Positions 1-12,510 of a stretch of DNA of 64,000 bases are shown one piece after another. Location of the stretch: assembly GCA_036874045.1 (NCBI GenBank), contig JAZBRI010000008.1, forward strand, positions 6,711,001-6,775,000. Reading direction: 5' to 3'. The stretch comes from Cymodocea nodosa (taxonomy: Eukaryota; Streptophyta; Magnoliopsida; Alismatales; Cymodoceaceae). Below the pieces are notes generated by a model. That model saw nothing but the letters and a program-made list of their open reading frames with translations. It was not told the DNA's origin and ran no database searches. Position 1 is the stretch's first letter, and every line of letters starts with the position of its first letter. Made by a program: the position numbers and the translations under genes.

Positions 1-823
1 ACTAAAGGTAACTCTTCGATTCTTAAGAGTTTTCGGATAGTTACAGTGTAACCTTTTGAAAAGTCACTTAAGTCAAGCGATGAGAGACTAACACGTGTCC
101 TTTAGAAGAAAGTAACCGAAAATACATTAAATCAAAGAAACAACTAACTATCCAAAATAAAAACCCTTAACTATCTGAAACAGAAGGGATTTCGGATACT
201 TAGCATAAAGAATATATCCAGACATAAAAATACTTAACTCACTGAAGATAAATACTTTTCGAATAGTTATTGATATAACTGTCTACAAAGCTAGGAGAGA
301 AGCTTAACCATCCGATTTGTCTTGTTTTATTCGGTGACTTATATATTAACTCTTTGATCAAATCACTGTAGAAATAACAACCTGTCGAAATCTAATTTTA
401 AAGATTCTAAGTACATAGCAGTTAAACAATTTTCATTTTACTAAAAAGACTACTGAAATATTACAGAAATAATTAAACCATACGTTTTTCATCATCAAAA
501 TTAACTAATAAAATAATTGAACTAACACTAAGTCTACTGAGTTAACTGTAAATTAATGAAGAGCTTAATTGAACACATATAAACTCTAGTATAAAAATCA
601 AAATAGTACATAATTCTTGCTCAATCTTTGTGGGATCGACTTGTACTTGCACACAAATATAATATACACTGTGCACTTACAGTTAAAAGTACAAATTGGA
701 CTTAATATCATTGTGTGAAAAGTTGTTTGTTTACCCTAAAAGAATTTATTAATATATGCATAAAAACAAATCAAACAAGTTCTTTGGATAGACAAGTTCT
801 GATTTAACTTTTCACAATCATAC
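1..823 (+). mobile_element. Athila-like LTR, 3' portion (5' LTR of element Gy1)
   Basis: Noncoding AT-rich stretch ending about 9 bases before a tRNA-Asp-type primer site. Its last 200 bases match the minus-strand end of the LTR at 15563-17382: both carry a reversed GTGTGCAAGTACA-GTCGATCCCACA block (here near 630-660) followed by a TTGTTTGTTTA stretch. The first 350 bases hold several TTCGGATAGTTA / TCCGAAA motifs also found in other LTRs of the window. The LTR start lies left of the window. The exact 3' end (about 823) is inferred from primer-site spacing. Confidence 0.7.
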
Positions 824-831
824 AAGTTTTC

Positions 832-849
832 TGGCGTCGTTATCGGGGA
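832..849 (+). other. Primer binding site, tRNA-Asp type, of Gy1
   Basis: TGGCGTCGTTATCGGGGA matches the plant tRNA-Asp 3' complement (TGGCGCCGTTGCCGGGGA) at 15 of 18 positions. The differences are pyrimidine or purine transitions typical of decay. This primer is characteristic of Athila-type gypsy elements and fixes the element as plus-stranded, with gag following about 190 bases on. Confidence 0.75.
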
Positions 850-1039
850 TTGAGAAGCTAAGCAATTGTGAATGTTGTTTTGTTTTAATATTAGAGGGAG
901 TGTTATGTTTTTTTATATAATTGAGAATATGGCATATGCTTATGACCAAAGATTTTTGAAACTTGTAGTTAGCATATATGAATTCTATAATTGGAAAGTA
1001 CATGACATTGCTGATTGTTTGAAACTGAGACGATTGTAG

Positions 1040-1839
1040 ATGGTTAGATCACATGAACAACAATTGAATTATATCCAATATAATAGAACTGAGTATGAGA
1101 ATCCTATAGTTTATCCTACTAATGGTCAGCTTAGAATAAGTAATATGTCGAGAGATAAGAAAGTTTGAGATAGGTATGACAGAGTTGAGCGTAGTTTAGA
1201 GTAAAACTTGGACAAACTAGAACAATACATGTATCAGTAATAAGAAGTCAATCAACTAAATTATAGGGAAGATTATTTAGAACCTAAAATCAATATCATC
1301 TATGAAATTGAGAAAATCATAATGAAAATTGATCAAAAATTGAATGCAATGAGATTAGATGATCTGGAAAGAAAGCTAAAAATATTGGATGAATTTACAA
1401 TGAAATTATAAGTTATGCAAAATGAAAATATAAATGAAAACTTTAATGTTGAAGATCTACATAATTTGCAAAACATACAGACAAAAAAAAACCCAATGAA
1501 ATAGAGTTTAAAGAATGTAATTTAAAACTAGAAACAATAGAAAATCAAAATCATGAAAATGAAATACAAGAATATCATGAAAGTAATGAAAATCTGGAAG
1601 ATGTATGTATAACATTAAGATCTGGAACTGATATACCACTAAAAATTCAAAAAGAACGTAATGTGAAGGTAGGTATGAAAGAAATTCGAAATGATAATGA
1701 ATATGTAATATTTGAAAACATAGAAATGAATGAAGAAAAATTTGAATCTAAAAATGAGACTAAAAATGATCAAAAGAATGAAATGAAAGAAAAAGAATAT
1801 TGTAAGTCACAATTATTAGCACCCTAACTTGAAAGATTA
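1040..1839 (+). pseudogene. Athila-like gag remnant (Gy1)
   Basis: A decayed capsid-type reading frame begins near the ATG at 1040 (MVRSHEQQL) and is broken by many stops and frameshifts. It is rich in Asn, Glu and Lys. Near its end, at 1612-1629, one frame reads TLRSGT, the 'TLRSG' motif that Athila-clade polyproteins carry between gag and protease. No CCHC knuckle is visible. It follows the primer site at 832 and precedes the protease frame, the normal gag-pol order. Capsid function is inferred from position and the TLRSG motif; the product cannot be made as it stands. Confidence 0.55.
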
Positions 1840-2562
1840 CAACAAACATTTCTTGAAAAACAAGAAAAAATTAGAGAAATTTTTGAAAAAGTACAAGTTA
1901 ACATTCCTTTGTTAGACTTATTGTAGAAAATGCTACCTTGTGCTAAATTTCTTAAGGATTGGTGTACTAAGAAAAGAGAGCGAAAAGTTTTAAGGAAAGT
2001 CTTTTTAGCTAAGCAAAGTAGTTCTCTATTTCTACTACAAATTCCTAAAAAGTTATCTGATCTAGGAATCCCTATTATATCATGTACCATAGGAAATACC
2101 ATTATGGAAAGAACCTTAATAGATTTAGGTGTAGGTATAAATGTCATGCCTAATGATATTTTTGCATCATTAGGATTAGAAGGCTTAATCCCTACTAGGA
2201 TAGTCATTCAATTAGCAAATAGAAGTATAAGATACCCTAGAGGAAAAATAGAAGATGTCCTAATTAAAGTCAAGAACTTCATATATCCTATTAATATTGT
2301 GATTTTGGATTCCCAACAAATTAAGCATTAGAATCATGATACATCTTTAATTTTGGGAAGGCCATTTTTAGCAATGTCAGGGGCTGTTATAAATTGCAAA
2401 AATAGAGTGATGAAATTAGCATATGATAATGAGGATACTCAATTAAATATTTTCAAACCAGGTAAAGTTGAGGAGTTAGAAATGTCCTTACATACTATAG
2501 ACTTTCTAGAGGATGAAGGAGATATGCTAGACGATGTGATTCAAGAAGAATTAAATAGGTAA
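1840..2562 (+). pseudogene. Athila-like aspartic protease remnant (Gy1)
   Basis: The frame reads NIPLLDLL-stop-KMLPCAKFLKDW at 1903-1962, the conserved Athila lead-in to the protease. The active-site motif is LIDLGVGINVMP (about 2117-2152), where Athila proteases usually have DLGAS. A PRGKIEDVL stretch follows, then, after a stop at 2329-2331, the second protease signature SLILGRPFLAMSG at about 2347-2385. Open stretches are 1930-2331 and 2353-2562. The enzyme would mature the gag-pol polyprotein in the virus-like particle. It is inactivated by stops at 1924 and 2329. Clade assignment is firm by motif; activity is not expected. Confidence 0.75.
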
Positions 2563-2679
2563 CTAGATTCTAAAACCTTAGAAGTAAGTGAAAACATAGA
2601 TGTAGAAGGAGATCAATGAGAGTTTAATATCGAAGATGAAAATGTTAAATTAGGAGCTCTAGCTTCTGATGGTCAACAT

Positions 2680-3398
2680 TTAGACTTAAAACCTTTACCT
2701 CTTAAATTGACCTATATATTTCTAGAATAAAAATGAACATGTCCAATCATTATTGCATTAGATTTAAAAGAGGATCAAATATCTAAATTAAAAGATGTAG
2801 TAAAAACTTATAAAGAAGTAATAGGATGGACTACGTCTGATATAAATGGTTAAGTGCAACTTTATGCTGTCACTATATATATTTAGAAGAGAATGCTAAA
2901 CTAGTTAGAATTCCTGAGAGGAGATTAAATCCAAACCTAAAGAAGTAGTCAGGAAGGAAATAGTGAAATGGTTAGATAATGACATAATTTATCCGATTTC
3001 TGACGACTCATGGGTTAGTCCAATCCATGTAGTTCCTAAGAAATTAGGATTAATAGTTATTAGGAATGGAAGTTAGGACTTGATACCTACTAGAATTCAA
3101 TCAAGCTAGAGAGTGTGTATAGATTATAGAAAGCTGAATGTTGTGACTAGGAAAGATCATTTTTCCTTACCTTTTATAGAGCAAATGCTAGAGAAATTTA
3201 CAGGGCAAGAATATTTTTGTTTCTTAGACGGGTATTTAGGATATAACCAAGTTCTAGTAGTATTAGAGGATCAAGAGAAAATAACTTTCACATGTCCTAA
3301 TGGAACTTATGCTTTTAAGAGCATGCCATTCGGATTATGTAATGCACTAGCCACCTTTCAAAGGTGTATATAGGGCATATTCACTGGAATGTTATAGC
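2680..3398 (+). pseudogene. Athila-like reverse transcriptase remnant (Gy1), truncated before YxDD
   Basis: The lead-in reads LKPLPLKLTY, then PIIIALDLKEDQ, then VIGWTTSDING, typical of Athila pol. RT motifs follow in the open stretch 3113-3373: CIDYRKLN, DHFSLPFIEQMLEKF, YFCFLDGYLGYNQ, EKITFTCPNGTYAF, MPFGLCNALATFQRC. The frame stops at 3371 (CI-stop-GIFTGML), and recognisable RT ends near 3398, where copia sequence starts. The YxDD catalytic motif, RNase H and integrase are therefore missing. The loss is a deletion at the junction with Copia-1 and not simple point decay. Confidence 0.85.
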
Positions 3399-3528
3399 CA
3401 AACTTTCTGTAAACATAAATAAGAATGAAATCATTTACAGTAAAATGTATTGTTCAAATAATCAAACAATAAATACAAATGTTACATTTTGTATTTAGAA
3501 ACAAGCAAACAAACAAATGACAATACAT

Positions 3529-5804
3529 TTATCTAGTCCTACTAATGATATCAGTAATAGCAATACAAATTTTATCTCCTAGATGCCTAAAATCATTTCT
3601 GATATCATTCAGTACTGCATCTAAGGTAGGAGGTAGATCGTGTTGCTATTGTACTTGATCTGAATAGTTTTGCTGTTGTGGTTGTTGTTCTATTAAGTTA
3701 GGCTATTGTTGTTGCTGTTGTTGATGCATAGATTGGTATTTTTGCAAATCTTTAATATTGAAAGCTCTCATGCCTTTAGTTTTAGAGGGTTAGTTAGATA
3801 AAGTGAATTGGTTTGTAAGAATTCTACATATAGCATCACCAAAAAATAACTTTGAACTCATATGTTATAGTTGAGAAATGAAAACATCAAACCAATTGAT
3901 TTGAATTCTGTTTAGGAGGCCATAAGTTGCATATAAACAACTTCTGCTGACTTCTAGATTATGTCCGACTCTTTGAAATAAATTACATGCAAAATATTTG
4001 CAATAAACCTTGCCTCTGCATTCAGATTTTCCATTAATCTCATTTCGGTATATACACTTGGAATCTATGATAAAGACTGAACATCCCATTCCAGCTATCT
4101 AACAATGTCAAATCTGTTAGTAACAACAACACCTTCATTCTTTAATCCCAAATCTTCAAAAATTAATTCAGGAGATATGAACTTCTATTGATTTATTTGA
4201 GTTGTCAATATATTGTCATTCTTGACCAGGTTGCTGTAAAATGCAATAAGCTCTTTATAATGCTTTCATTTTGTTCCAACTAGCAAGAATTGTATTAAGC
4301 CTTGAAACTCAAATAGATCTCTTATTTGAAGTAAACCTCTAAATTTTATTGGTCGAACATGCAAAATCTAACATGAAATCAACTTATTGTATGTCTAGAA
4401 TGCTTCCTCAAATCTAAAATAAATTGAATTTCCTTGAATTTGTATTATTCTGTACAAAGAAGTTGATACCTGAAGCCTTGATTCAGAATTTAATTTATCT
4501 TCAAGAATCTCTTCTTCAAAATGAATGTCATTGTGCTCCTCTGTCAAAAGATTGTCTTGAAGCTACTTAGGTAAGCTTGATTCTTCAGCTTCAACAAAGT
4601 GAGGAACATTTACAATATCCATTACATCCATTTGTTTAATTTCTATAGAGTGTTCAGAGTTCAAATTTTCCCCAAATTCAACAACCTATATATCTGTCTG
4701 TAATTCTTTAGTTTCTACAACAGATATTTCCATCTATACATGTTGTGAATTCTCAATCTTTGGTTCTATAGATTCTAAAATAGGCTGATTAACATTAAGC
4801 TCTTCTAGAGTCTTATCTTTTTCAATAGCTACTACTCTAGACAATCTAGCCTCTGAACTTGTTACTGCCTCAATATTTTCAAGCACATCTGTAATAACTT
4901 GTTCAATATCAGTTGTCTGATGCTCTGATTGTTCAATTTCCTTATCATCAAGGCTTGAGACAAAAGAAAAACTTGAACTCATTTGTTTCTTTGATTTCAT
5001 TTCAAGTTTTCTAGAAAAAAAAAAAAGTCTCATCATCATCATCATCAGTTTTAGTGTGTTTTGAACTGATGAGCTTATCAGATGCACTGTAAGGTACAAT
5101 GTCTAGACATACATTATCCTTTAGAATTAAATCATCACTTGATTTTTCTTTTTCAATAATATTTGTTTCCATAGAAACAAGCTCTTTTTGCTTCATTATT
5201 CTTACTCTCTTTCTCTTGTAGCAAGACAACCGTTCTTTTTCTATTGTTGCTATTTTCTTTTGAATCTGATCCAAAAAAGTTTTCTGTTTTAATTCTTCAA
5301 AGGCACTTTCTATAGCTATTGTCTTTCGAAGACTTTCAATTTTTCTTTATCAACAGTAATATTTGTTTGTTTCTGTTTTAAATATAAAGGTGTAGGTATA
5401 GCACATTCATGTTCTTCCTTAAATGATTGTAGTCTTGTTCCATTGATAAGTGTTTGAGGAATTCTATTAGATGAACCTACTCCTTTTTCTAAATATTTAG
5501 CATATTGTTCCAAAAATGCTATATCCACACATTTCATGCGATATTCTCCGTCATATTTACTTCTTATTCCCATATATTGTATACTGGCAGCTGTATTTTG
5601 AAGTGCTTGTCTAATTTCATCTAGTATTTCTTTAGAAAAGAAATAGTCACTATATATTTGAGTTAACCTTTTGTCAACTTGCAAAATTTTCTTAAACCAC
5701 ACTCATGGATCATCATCTACATCTATTTCTTTGTCTTTTGCATTTCCTCTGCCTCTTCCTTTTCCTCTGCCACGCCTTTTGTTGAACTTGAAAACCATCA
5801 TCAT
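3529..5804 (-). pseudogene. ORF-X of Copia-1 (extra 3' ORF, Athila ORF-1-like C-terminus)
   Basis: Copy of the extra ORF found 3' of pol in copia elements of this window. Start chosen at 5804 (MMM-VFKFNKRRGRGKGRGRG), matching MVSKFYKGRGRG of the other copies. Order: basic Gly/Arg/Lys N-terminus; WFKKILQVDKRL and EQYAKYLEKGVGSSNRIPQ block; acidic Glu/Ser-rich middle; C-terminal half with LYATYGLLNRIQINWFDV (about 3880-3950); Gln-rich tail; final HLGDKI block. It is broken by a TGA in place of a sense codon at about 5701 (P-stop-VWFKK), a frameshift at an A-run (5016-5027) and several later stops. Function unknown; probable structural or env-position protein of the element. Confidence 0.7.
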
Positions 5805-5881
5805 AGGTTGTAACAAGAACAAGCGAGAAATATTTTCAGAAAGATGTTTACGAGATAACCTAAGTTCCCATGTAATAAGTG

Positions 5882-5889
5882 TTTAAATA
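5882..5889 (-). promoter_or_regulatory. Candidate TATA box of ORF-X (Copia-1)
   Basis: TATTTAAA on the minus strand lies 78 bases before the chosen ATG. The same box with flanking ACCCTATTTAAACACTTATTACAT is kept in Copia-2, -3 and -5 at nearly the same distance, which suggests ORF-X has its own promoter. Activity is not shown. Confidence 0.4.
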
Positions 5890-7380
5890 GGGTTTCTGTA
5901 GAATAACTTAACGAGTCTATTAGTCAGGTTTGAGTTTTAAATGAATATTGAATAAAATTTATTCAATTGAGATACTCGAAATATTTAAGTATAATTCGTT
6001 GAGTTACCTAACCTAATGAGTAAAATGCTATCTAGAGGTAGTTTTACACGTTATACATAACATAACGTCTAATTAGTATACTTAACAACAATTTGGATGT
6101 TTTCAACTGAAAGCTTCTAAAAACAATAAACAAGCTAAAAGTAACTTAAATAACCATTATCTTGAGAACATTGTAAACTATTCTAATATTCTTTTTATGA
6201 ACCTAAAATAGTTTGATTGTCTATTAAATTGTTTCATCAAGATCTTAAGAGAACTAAACTTAGATTAACTAAGATCTATATTTTGAATGATATTAATCTA
6301 TTTTTGACGTTGTAATTCCTCCCCCTATAAATATACTTCAAATATATTCAATAACATACAAAATATACTAGTATAAAGTAGGTGTTACTTATAACTATAC
6401 TTTAATTTTTCTTTTTAGAAATTTATGTTATCTTGAATTTATCAAGAATGATTTCAAGAATCAACTCCAACTGTATATGAATCAAAACATAACTTTAAAC
6501 TTAATATGATTAACACAATGGAATAAAGGAATGTATCTCAAATAAACATTTTCAAAAGTACTAATTTTGATTCAACAAATAAGCAATCATATTGGTAGAA
6601 ACCATATTCAATTCAAAAATATCTGTAATTAATGAAACAACTTTTATCTTTTCAAAACAGTAAATATTGATAATTTTCTTTAAAAGTTAGTTTGAAAAGC
6701 TTGAATCATACAAGAGCTTTCTAATGTACCTTTGTAATGAGCTTTTAATCAACAATCCTAGGTCTGATCAGGACCTTAGGTTGCCATATTTAAAGAATCA
6801 TTTTTCAAGACAACAATCCTTCCATACCTATTTGCTCAAGTACAAGAGGCTCGTAATGAAACTGATCAATAAACTCTCAAAGATTTTCTTGTTGTAAGCA
6901 CTTATTATTTTAAGCATAGTATATATGTATTTCATTAATACAGATGTAATAAAACACAAATCTCATACAATTTTTACATCTATGATTTTACTGAAAATAT
7001 GAATCAATTTCAATAAGCTTATACCTTTGAGTAGTAGTTTAATAGGGTTTACATATAAATTATTCTACAAGTTTAATCAATCAAGTCAAACACATGCATG
7101 ATCATATGCACTCTCATTGATCCACAGAAAACATTTAATCAAAATTTCAGGATTTCAGAGGAATTTAATGTTTTTCATTGACATTTCCACTTAAAATTTT
7201 AAAAACATTAAACTTGGAAAGATAAGTAAAATCAATAAGATACTACAATAATTTTATCGTAAATATATAGTATCTTATGTAGTAGTTTAGATATTACTTA
7301 AATATATAAGATAAATATATAATATCTATGAGGTAAATAACATCATCAATAATGTTTATCTTTTGTGGAGTTTAAGCATT
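5890..7380 (-). mobile_element. Noncoding module between pol and ORF-X (Copia-1)
   Basis: About 1.5 kb without a supported ORF. In element sense it runs from the pol stop to the ORF-X promoter and contains the 190-bp conserved core at 6697-6886 and a purine-tract AGGGGGAGGA at 6317-6326. The part around 7020-7200 is also homologous to 18240-18480 in the F-box cassette, so the module is shared with Athila-like elements. Confidence 0.75.
6697..6886 (-). repeat. 190-bp conserved core, copy in Copia-1
   Basis: One of seven copies in the window, recognised on the plus strand by AAGCTTGAATCATACAAGAG at one end and AAACTCTCAAAG at the other. It contains a CCTAGGTCTGATCAGGACC segment. It keeps much higher similarity than the flanking noncoding DNA. 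No ORF spans it in all copies. Function unknown. Confidence 0.8.
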
Positions 7381-9157
7381 TTATACATCACATAGCCTAC
7401 AAATACCTAAATTTAACCTTATGTTGCAGAATGTATTTTCATCTAGAGGTTTTGTAAATATATCAGCTAATTGATTTTTACTTGACACAAATCCTAATTT
7501 AGTTTTTCCTTTAATTACGTTATCTCTTAGAAAATGATATCTAACCTCTATATGTTTTGCTTTAGAATGTAATATAGGATTTTTGGAAAGATTTATTGCA
7601 GAACTACTGTCCCACTAAATCTTAGTTGTATCATAAGATATTCTAAAGTCTTCTAAAGTTTTCCTTATCCACAAAATCTGAGTGCAACACAATGCAGTAG
7701 TAACATATTCAGCTTTAGTAGTTGAAAGTGCTACATAATTTTGCTTTTTACTAAACCATGACAGCAAATTATTTCCCAATAATTGACATGTACCACTAGT
7801 ACTTTTTCTATCAGATTTAGATCCTACGTAATCAGCATCAGTATATCCTATAAAATCTATTGAACTATCCTTAAAATAATATAGACCAAAATTTTTAGTT
7901 TCTTATATATATCTAAATATTCTTTTAACAGCAATTAAGTGTAATTATTTAGGATTAGATTGAAATCTAGCACAAGCACACACACCAAACATAATATCAA
8001 GTCAACTAGCTGTCAAATAAAGTAAAGAACCAATCATACTTTTATATTTTCTTTGATCTATTGGTTTTCCTATGTCATCAATATCTAACTTTAAAGAAGT
8101 ACTCATAGGAGTTCCTCAAATCATTGTATCATTAAAATTAAATTTCTTAAGCATTTCAATTGCATATTTTTCCTAATTTAAAAATATACCTTTATCCATT
8201 TGCTTAATTTGAAGACCTAGAAAATATGAAAGTTCTCCTATCATACTCATTTCAAACTGACTAGTCATCTCTTTAGAAAATATTTTTATCAGTTTATCCG
8301 AAGTTGCTCCAAAGATTATATCATCCACATATATTTGAACAACAATTTGATCTTTATCATCTCTCTTGATAAATAGAGTATGGGTCTACTTTTCCCATGA
8401 TATATCCTTGTTCTATTAGAAAAGTAGATAACCTTTCATACCATGATCTAGGTGCTTGCTTCAAACCATATAAGGCTTTCTTCAATTTATATACATAGTT
8501 AGGATTATTAATATCTTCAAATCCAAGTGGTTGTTTTACATAAACTTCTTCATTAATTAAACCATTTAGAAATGTACTCTTTACACCCATTTGATATAGT
8601 TTAAAATCCATATAGCAAGCATAGACCAATAATATTCTAATAGTTTCTAACCTAGCCACATGAGCAAATGTTTCATCATAATTAAGTCCTTCTTCCTATG
8701 CATACCATTGTGCAACTAATCTAGCTTTATTTCTTATAACTTGACCAATCTCATTAGTTTTGTTTCTAAAGATCCACTTTGTACCTATTATGGACTGATT
8801 TTCTGGTGGAGAGACTAATTCCCAAACATCATTTCTGATGAATTGATTTAGTTCATCTTGCATTACCACTATCCAATTTTCATCAGATAATGCTTCTTTT
8901 ATATTCTTTGGTTCCACCATAGAAACAAACATACACATACTATTTAAATTTACTTAAGCTCTAGTTTTAACTCCCTCATTAATATTACCAATGACTTGAG
9001 TGATGGGATGTGATGAAGAATAACGCCAATTTCTGTGATTCTCCTTAATATTCTTGGTATTTGTAAAATTTTTTAGTAGACTTTTCTGTCCGGTCATGTG
9101 ACTTGATGCTCCACTATTTAAAATACATTTCAATGTTGTTTTCTTCTGCAAAATAAA
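7381..9157 (-). pseudogene. Copia-1 pol remnant: protease, RT, RNase H; integrase deleted
   Basis: The frame begins after the gag stop with FILQKKTT and the protease motif ILNSGASSHMTG (Asn for Asp in the D-S-G triad). It then jumps from NFTNT directly to NIKENHRNWRYSSSHP, so the integrase core present in Copia-2 (about 33024-34372) is missing, a deletion of about 1.35 kb. RT follows: WIFRNKTNEIGQV, KSTFLNGLINEEVYV, YGLKQAPRSWYERLS, and the YVDD region near 8320-8345. RNase H (DADYVGSKSDRKSTSGTC, SKKQNYVALSTTKAEYV) ends ICRLCDV at 7381. Several stops break the frame. It cannot integrate on its own. Confidence 0.85.
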
Positions 9158-11414
9158 TTAAGAAGAACTATTTCTTAGTACCCAATGTCTTTGAGGACTA
9201 AGTTCATTAAAAGCATATTTCTTCCTTTCGTTTAAAAACAGCTTAACATTATCATTTACATTTTTATTAGTTGTAAGTACTATTGATTCATCATTAGCTT
9301 CATACTCACTTATAGAATTATTGCTCTTATAAACATTTTGTTTATGTTCAGACGTAGTATAACCAAGACCAAACCGATTTTTATTAGATGTTAATTTATT
9401 TTGGTCATGCTCATACATTTTAGCAAGTTCATACCAAGATTTTGTACTTGTATTTAAATTTTCAATACATACAATATCTTTTTTTGCACATGAATTTTTA
9501 GATAAAGAACATGCAGAACAAGTAATTGGTCTAATACTAGTGTTTTGAATTTCATGCTTAGGTTTTTGAATTTTCAGTTTACTATGATTGTCTAAAATTT
9601 TAGAAACATTAGTAATTGAATTTCCAAAACAAGAAACAAGATTTTTAGAAACATTGATAGTCATGTTAGAAGTACATTTAGATAAATTACATTGGTTTAT
9701 ATTATTACTGCATGATTCATCCCTTGAAGTATCTACTTCTACATATTTATTACCTTGTTTCATGATAAAAGGAATTTTAGTCTTAGATTTACTTGAACTG
9801 CAACTAATAAATCCTTTGTTGGCTTGAGACTCAGGGTATTCAGGATAATCAAATCCTAAGCCAAATTTATATGACACTACAAGGGTATTAGTTAGTTTGT
9901 CTAACTTAGTTTAACTTAAATTCCATTTCTCAATGGTGGAATTTAAATCTAGCTCTCTCATTTTTAATCTTTCAATCTCTAACTCAAGATCATTTATGTT
10001 GTTTTTCAATTTTTCATTTTCAGATTCTATCTTTAATTTTTTAGCATTTATATTCTATAATTGTTCATGCAAGGCACATTCATTAAATCTAAATTTATGT
10101 AAATCTCTAGCATGATTTTCATTATCACATTTAAACTTTTCTAAAGTAGTAGACATGAAACAATTTTCTTCTTTCGTAATGGACAAAGAGTTTCTAATAT
10201 CCTTATTTTCCAGTTTACAAACTTTAAGTTTTTTGTAATAATGCATGATAAGCACATAATAATTCATCAAAGTTAAAATCTGAATGACTTTTAGGATCAG
10301 ATATTACCTCAGTCTCTTCTGCCATGAAGCACACATGAGCAACATCTTCTAATTCTTGTTCTTCTTCTGAATGTGAAGATTTTGATGATAATTCCCCATA
10401 TTCAAACTCTTCTGACGTGTCATCTCAAGTGACCTTCAAAGCCTTTTTCTTGTAAAACTTTTTCTGAGATTTCTGAGTCTTCTTCTTCTTATTTGTCCTA
10501 CTTTGCTTTTCATTTACCCTTATAGGACAATTTGGAGAAAGATGTCCAAGTTTCTTATAGTTGTAACATACATACTTTCTAGATGAAGAATTCTTTTCAT
10601 TTAGTGACTTTAACATTGAGGGTTTGTCATTTCTGTTCCTTTGCTATTTCCTAGCTTTTCATGCTTTCTTGAATTTCCTAGTCAGCAAAATCAAATCCTC
10701 GTTAGAATCAGTTGATATTTCAGAATCTAAATTAATTTTGAAGGATATTTCTTTCTTCATTTTTAGTTTGTTGTGAGTTAGTGAATTGTTTAATTGAACT
10801 TCATAAATAGTTAAATTTCTTATAAGCTCATTTATAGTATAAACATTTAAGTCTTGTGATTCCTCAATTGATGTTACTTTCTAAGACCACTTGAAACCTA
10901 GGGATCTAAGAATTTTTCTCACCAAATCCTTCTATTCAAAGTTCTTTCCTAAGCATTTTAAAGAATTTATGATATCTAGGAATCTAGAAAACATCTCAGA
11001 AATACTTTTGTCCTCATGCATCTTAAAGAGTTCGCACTTATGAATTAACATGTTAATCTTAGTCTCTTTAACTTGAGAAGTACCTTCATATGAAACTTCT
11101 AATGCATGCCACACCTCATAAGCAGATTTATATGCCGACATTTTACTGAACTGTTCATAACTTAATGCACAAAATAAGATATTTAAGTCTTTAGCATTCA
11201 GAGTTTCATTTTCTTTTTCAGTAACTGTCCAAGTATTATAAGGAGTAGTTAACAGAGTATATGGTTTTGAAATCATGAACCACAACTTGTGATCTATACT
11301 TTGAAGAAAGATTGTCATGTATTTCCAATATTCAAAATGTATTCCATCAAATAAAGGAGGATGGTTAAGATATTGACCTTCGTACAAAGAAAAATTACCA
11401 TTTCTAGTAGCCAT
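9158..11414 (-). pseudogene. Copia-1 gag (UBN2-type), broken
   Basis: Starts MATRNGNFSLYEGQYLNHPP at 11414, as in the other copia copies. The N-terminal part (10932-11414) is open and carries the UBN2/copia-gag pattern EYWKYM, KLWFMI, YEVWHALEVSYEGTSQVKE, NMLIHKCELFKM. The nucleic-acid knuckle near 10540-10590 reads VCYNYKKLGHLSPNC, with the second Cys changed to Tyr. The C-terminal half (9158-9877) is open and ends at a TAA directly before pol. Stops lie at about 10930 and in the middle. Role: capsid and RNA packaging. Confidence 0.85.
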
Positions 11415-11599
11415 CTTACCTTAGATTTTTCAACCTATTAGATTTTAAACAGTTTAAAAATTTAAAAACAACTTGAGCTTAAAATTAACAAAATTAAACA
11501 AATGCTCTATTATAAATTTCTTTTTAAAAATAAGGAAGGCAGAATAAGCAATGATATTAATTAAGTTGGTATTGATTTTATATCAAAGATTATCAACCA

Positions 11600-11611
11600 G
11601 CTCTAATACCA
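11600..11611 (-). other. Primer binding site, initiator tRNA-Met type (Copia-1)
   Basis: Minus strand TGGTATTAGAGC, one transition from TGGTATCAGAGC, the standard plant copia primer site. It lies two bases inside the LTR end (CCTACA-AG-TGG). Confidence 0.9.
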
Positions 11612-12039
11612 CTTGTAGGATCGAATGGGGTGAATTGTGTTTTTCAACATTTTCGATTATAATTGAAAATTCAAAAATAAAAATAAGTTGAGACACTATT
11701 TTAATCAAATCATTTTATTCAAGGTTTCAATTACAATATACAATTTAATTCTCCTTTGAAATTGCGGATGCAATTATATAATGATACTGTATTTCATCTA
11801 ACCAATTTCATAACTACAAATAGAGAAAACTAATTTGCGGAATTTAAAACATTTCTCCCTATTTGAGATTTTCCTTCTTCTTCTTATTCTTTTGCAATTC
11901 TTTAGTGATAAATATCTGACTTTCTCTACTTCACTGAATTTTCTTCTAATTGAGAGCTTTTCCCTGAAGAGGTGTTTTTAATCTCTGAAAAGATATTTCG
12001 TTTGGTGTGTAGGAATAATTGATCAATGAGAATTCTATG

Positions 12040-12048
12040 CCTTTTATA
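12040..12048 (-). promoter_or_regulatory. TATA box of the Copia-1 LTR promoter
   Basis: Minus strand TATAAAAGG followed by CATAGAATTCTC; the same sequence is in every complete copia LTR here. It would place the transcript start about 30 bases downstream. Confidence 0.65.
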
Positions 12049-12388
12049 CTATATATTCACTTCATGCATATCCTCCACGTTTAATTACTATCAGTTTTCC
12101 ACTCTTCACGTCTTTTGTTTTTCCTTCATCGAAATACACACATTCTAACCCACATTTTTCCTTTCAAATTTTCTTTAATCATCAATTCTGGATCTTTGAA
12201 AAATTTCCTGCAAAATAAACTTTCTCATTCAAAATTTTTCATCAAATGTAATAAGAAGTCGTTGTGTTAATGTTAACTAAATAAGTAATACAAGTAGATT
12301 TATAACTTAATGTATCTAACTCAACGAGTTCATCATGTGCTAAATCACATGACAAGTACTATAGCTAACTCAATGAACTAAGTCTGTG

Positions 12389-12510
12389 GTGTTATGCTAA
12401 CTCAATGAACCAACTCTGTGGTGTTATAGTTAACTCAACGAACCAACTTCATTGTGTTATAGTTAACTCAACAAACCAACTTCGTTGTGTTACTGATAAC
12501 TCAATGAACC
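12389..12510 (-). repeat. 33-bp tandem repeat in the Copia-1 LTR
   Basis: Four units, each GTGTTA...TAACTCAACGAACCAAC..., about 33 bases apart on the plus strand. Units differ mainly by C/T and G/A changes. Each carries one half of the TAACTCAACGAA dyad seen elsewhere. Confidence 0.7.

Noticed and set aside
5033..5047. CAT trinucleotide run
   Set aside because: Simple microsatellite within the decayed Asp-rich part of ORF-X.
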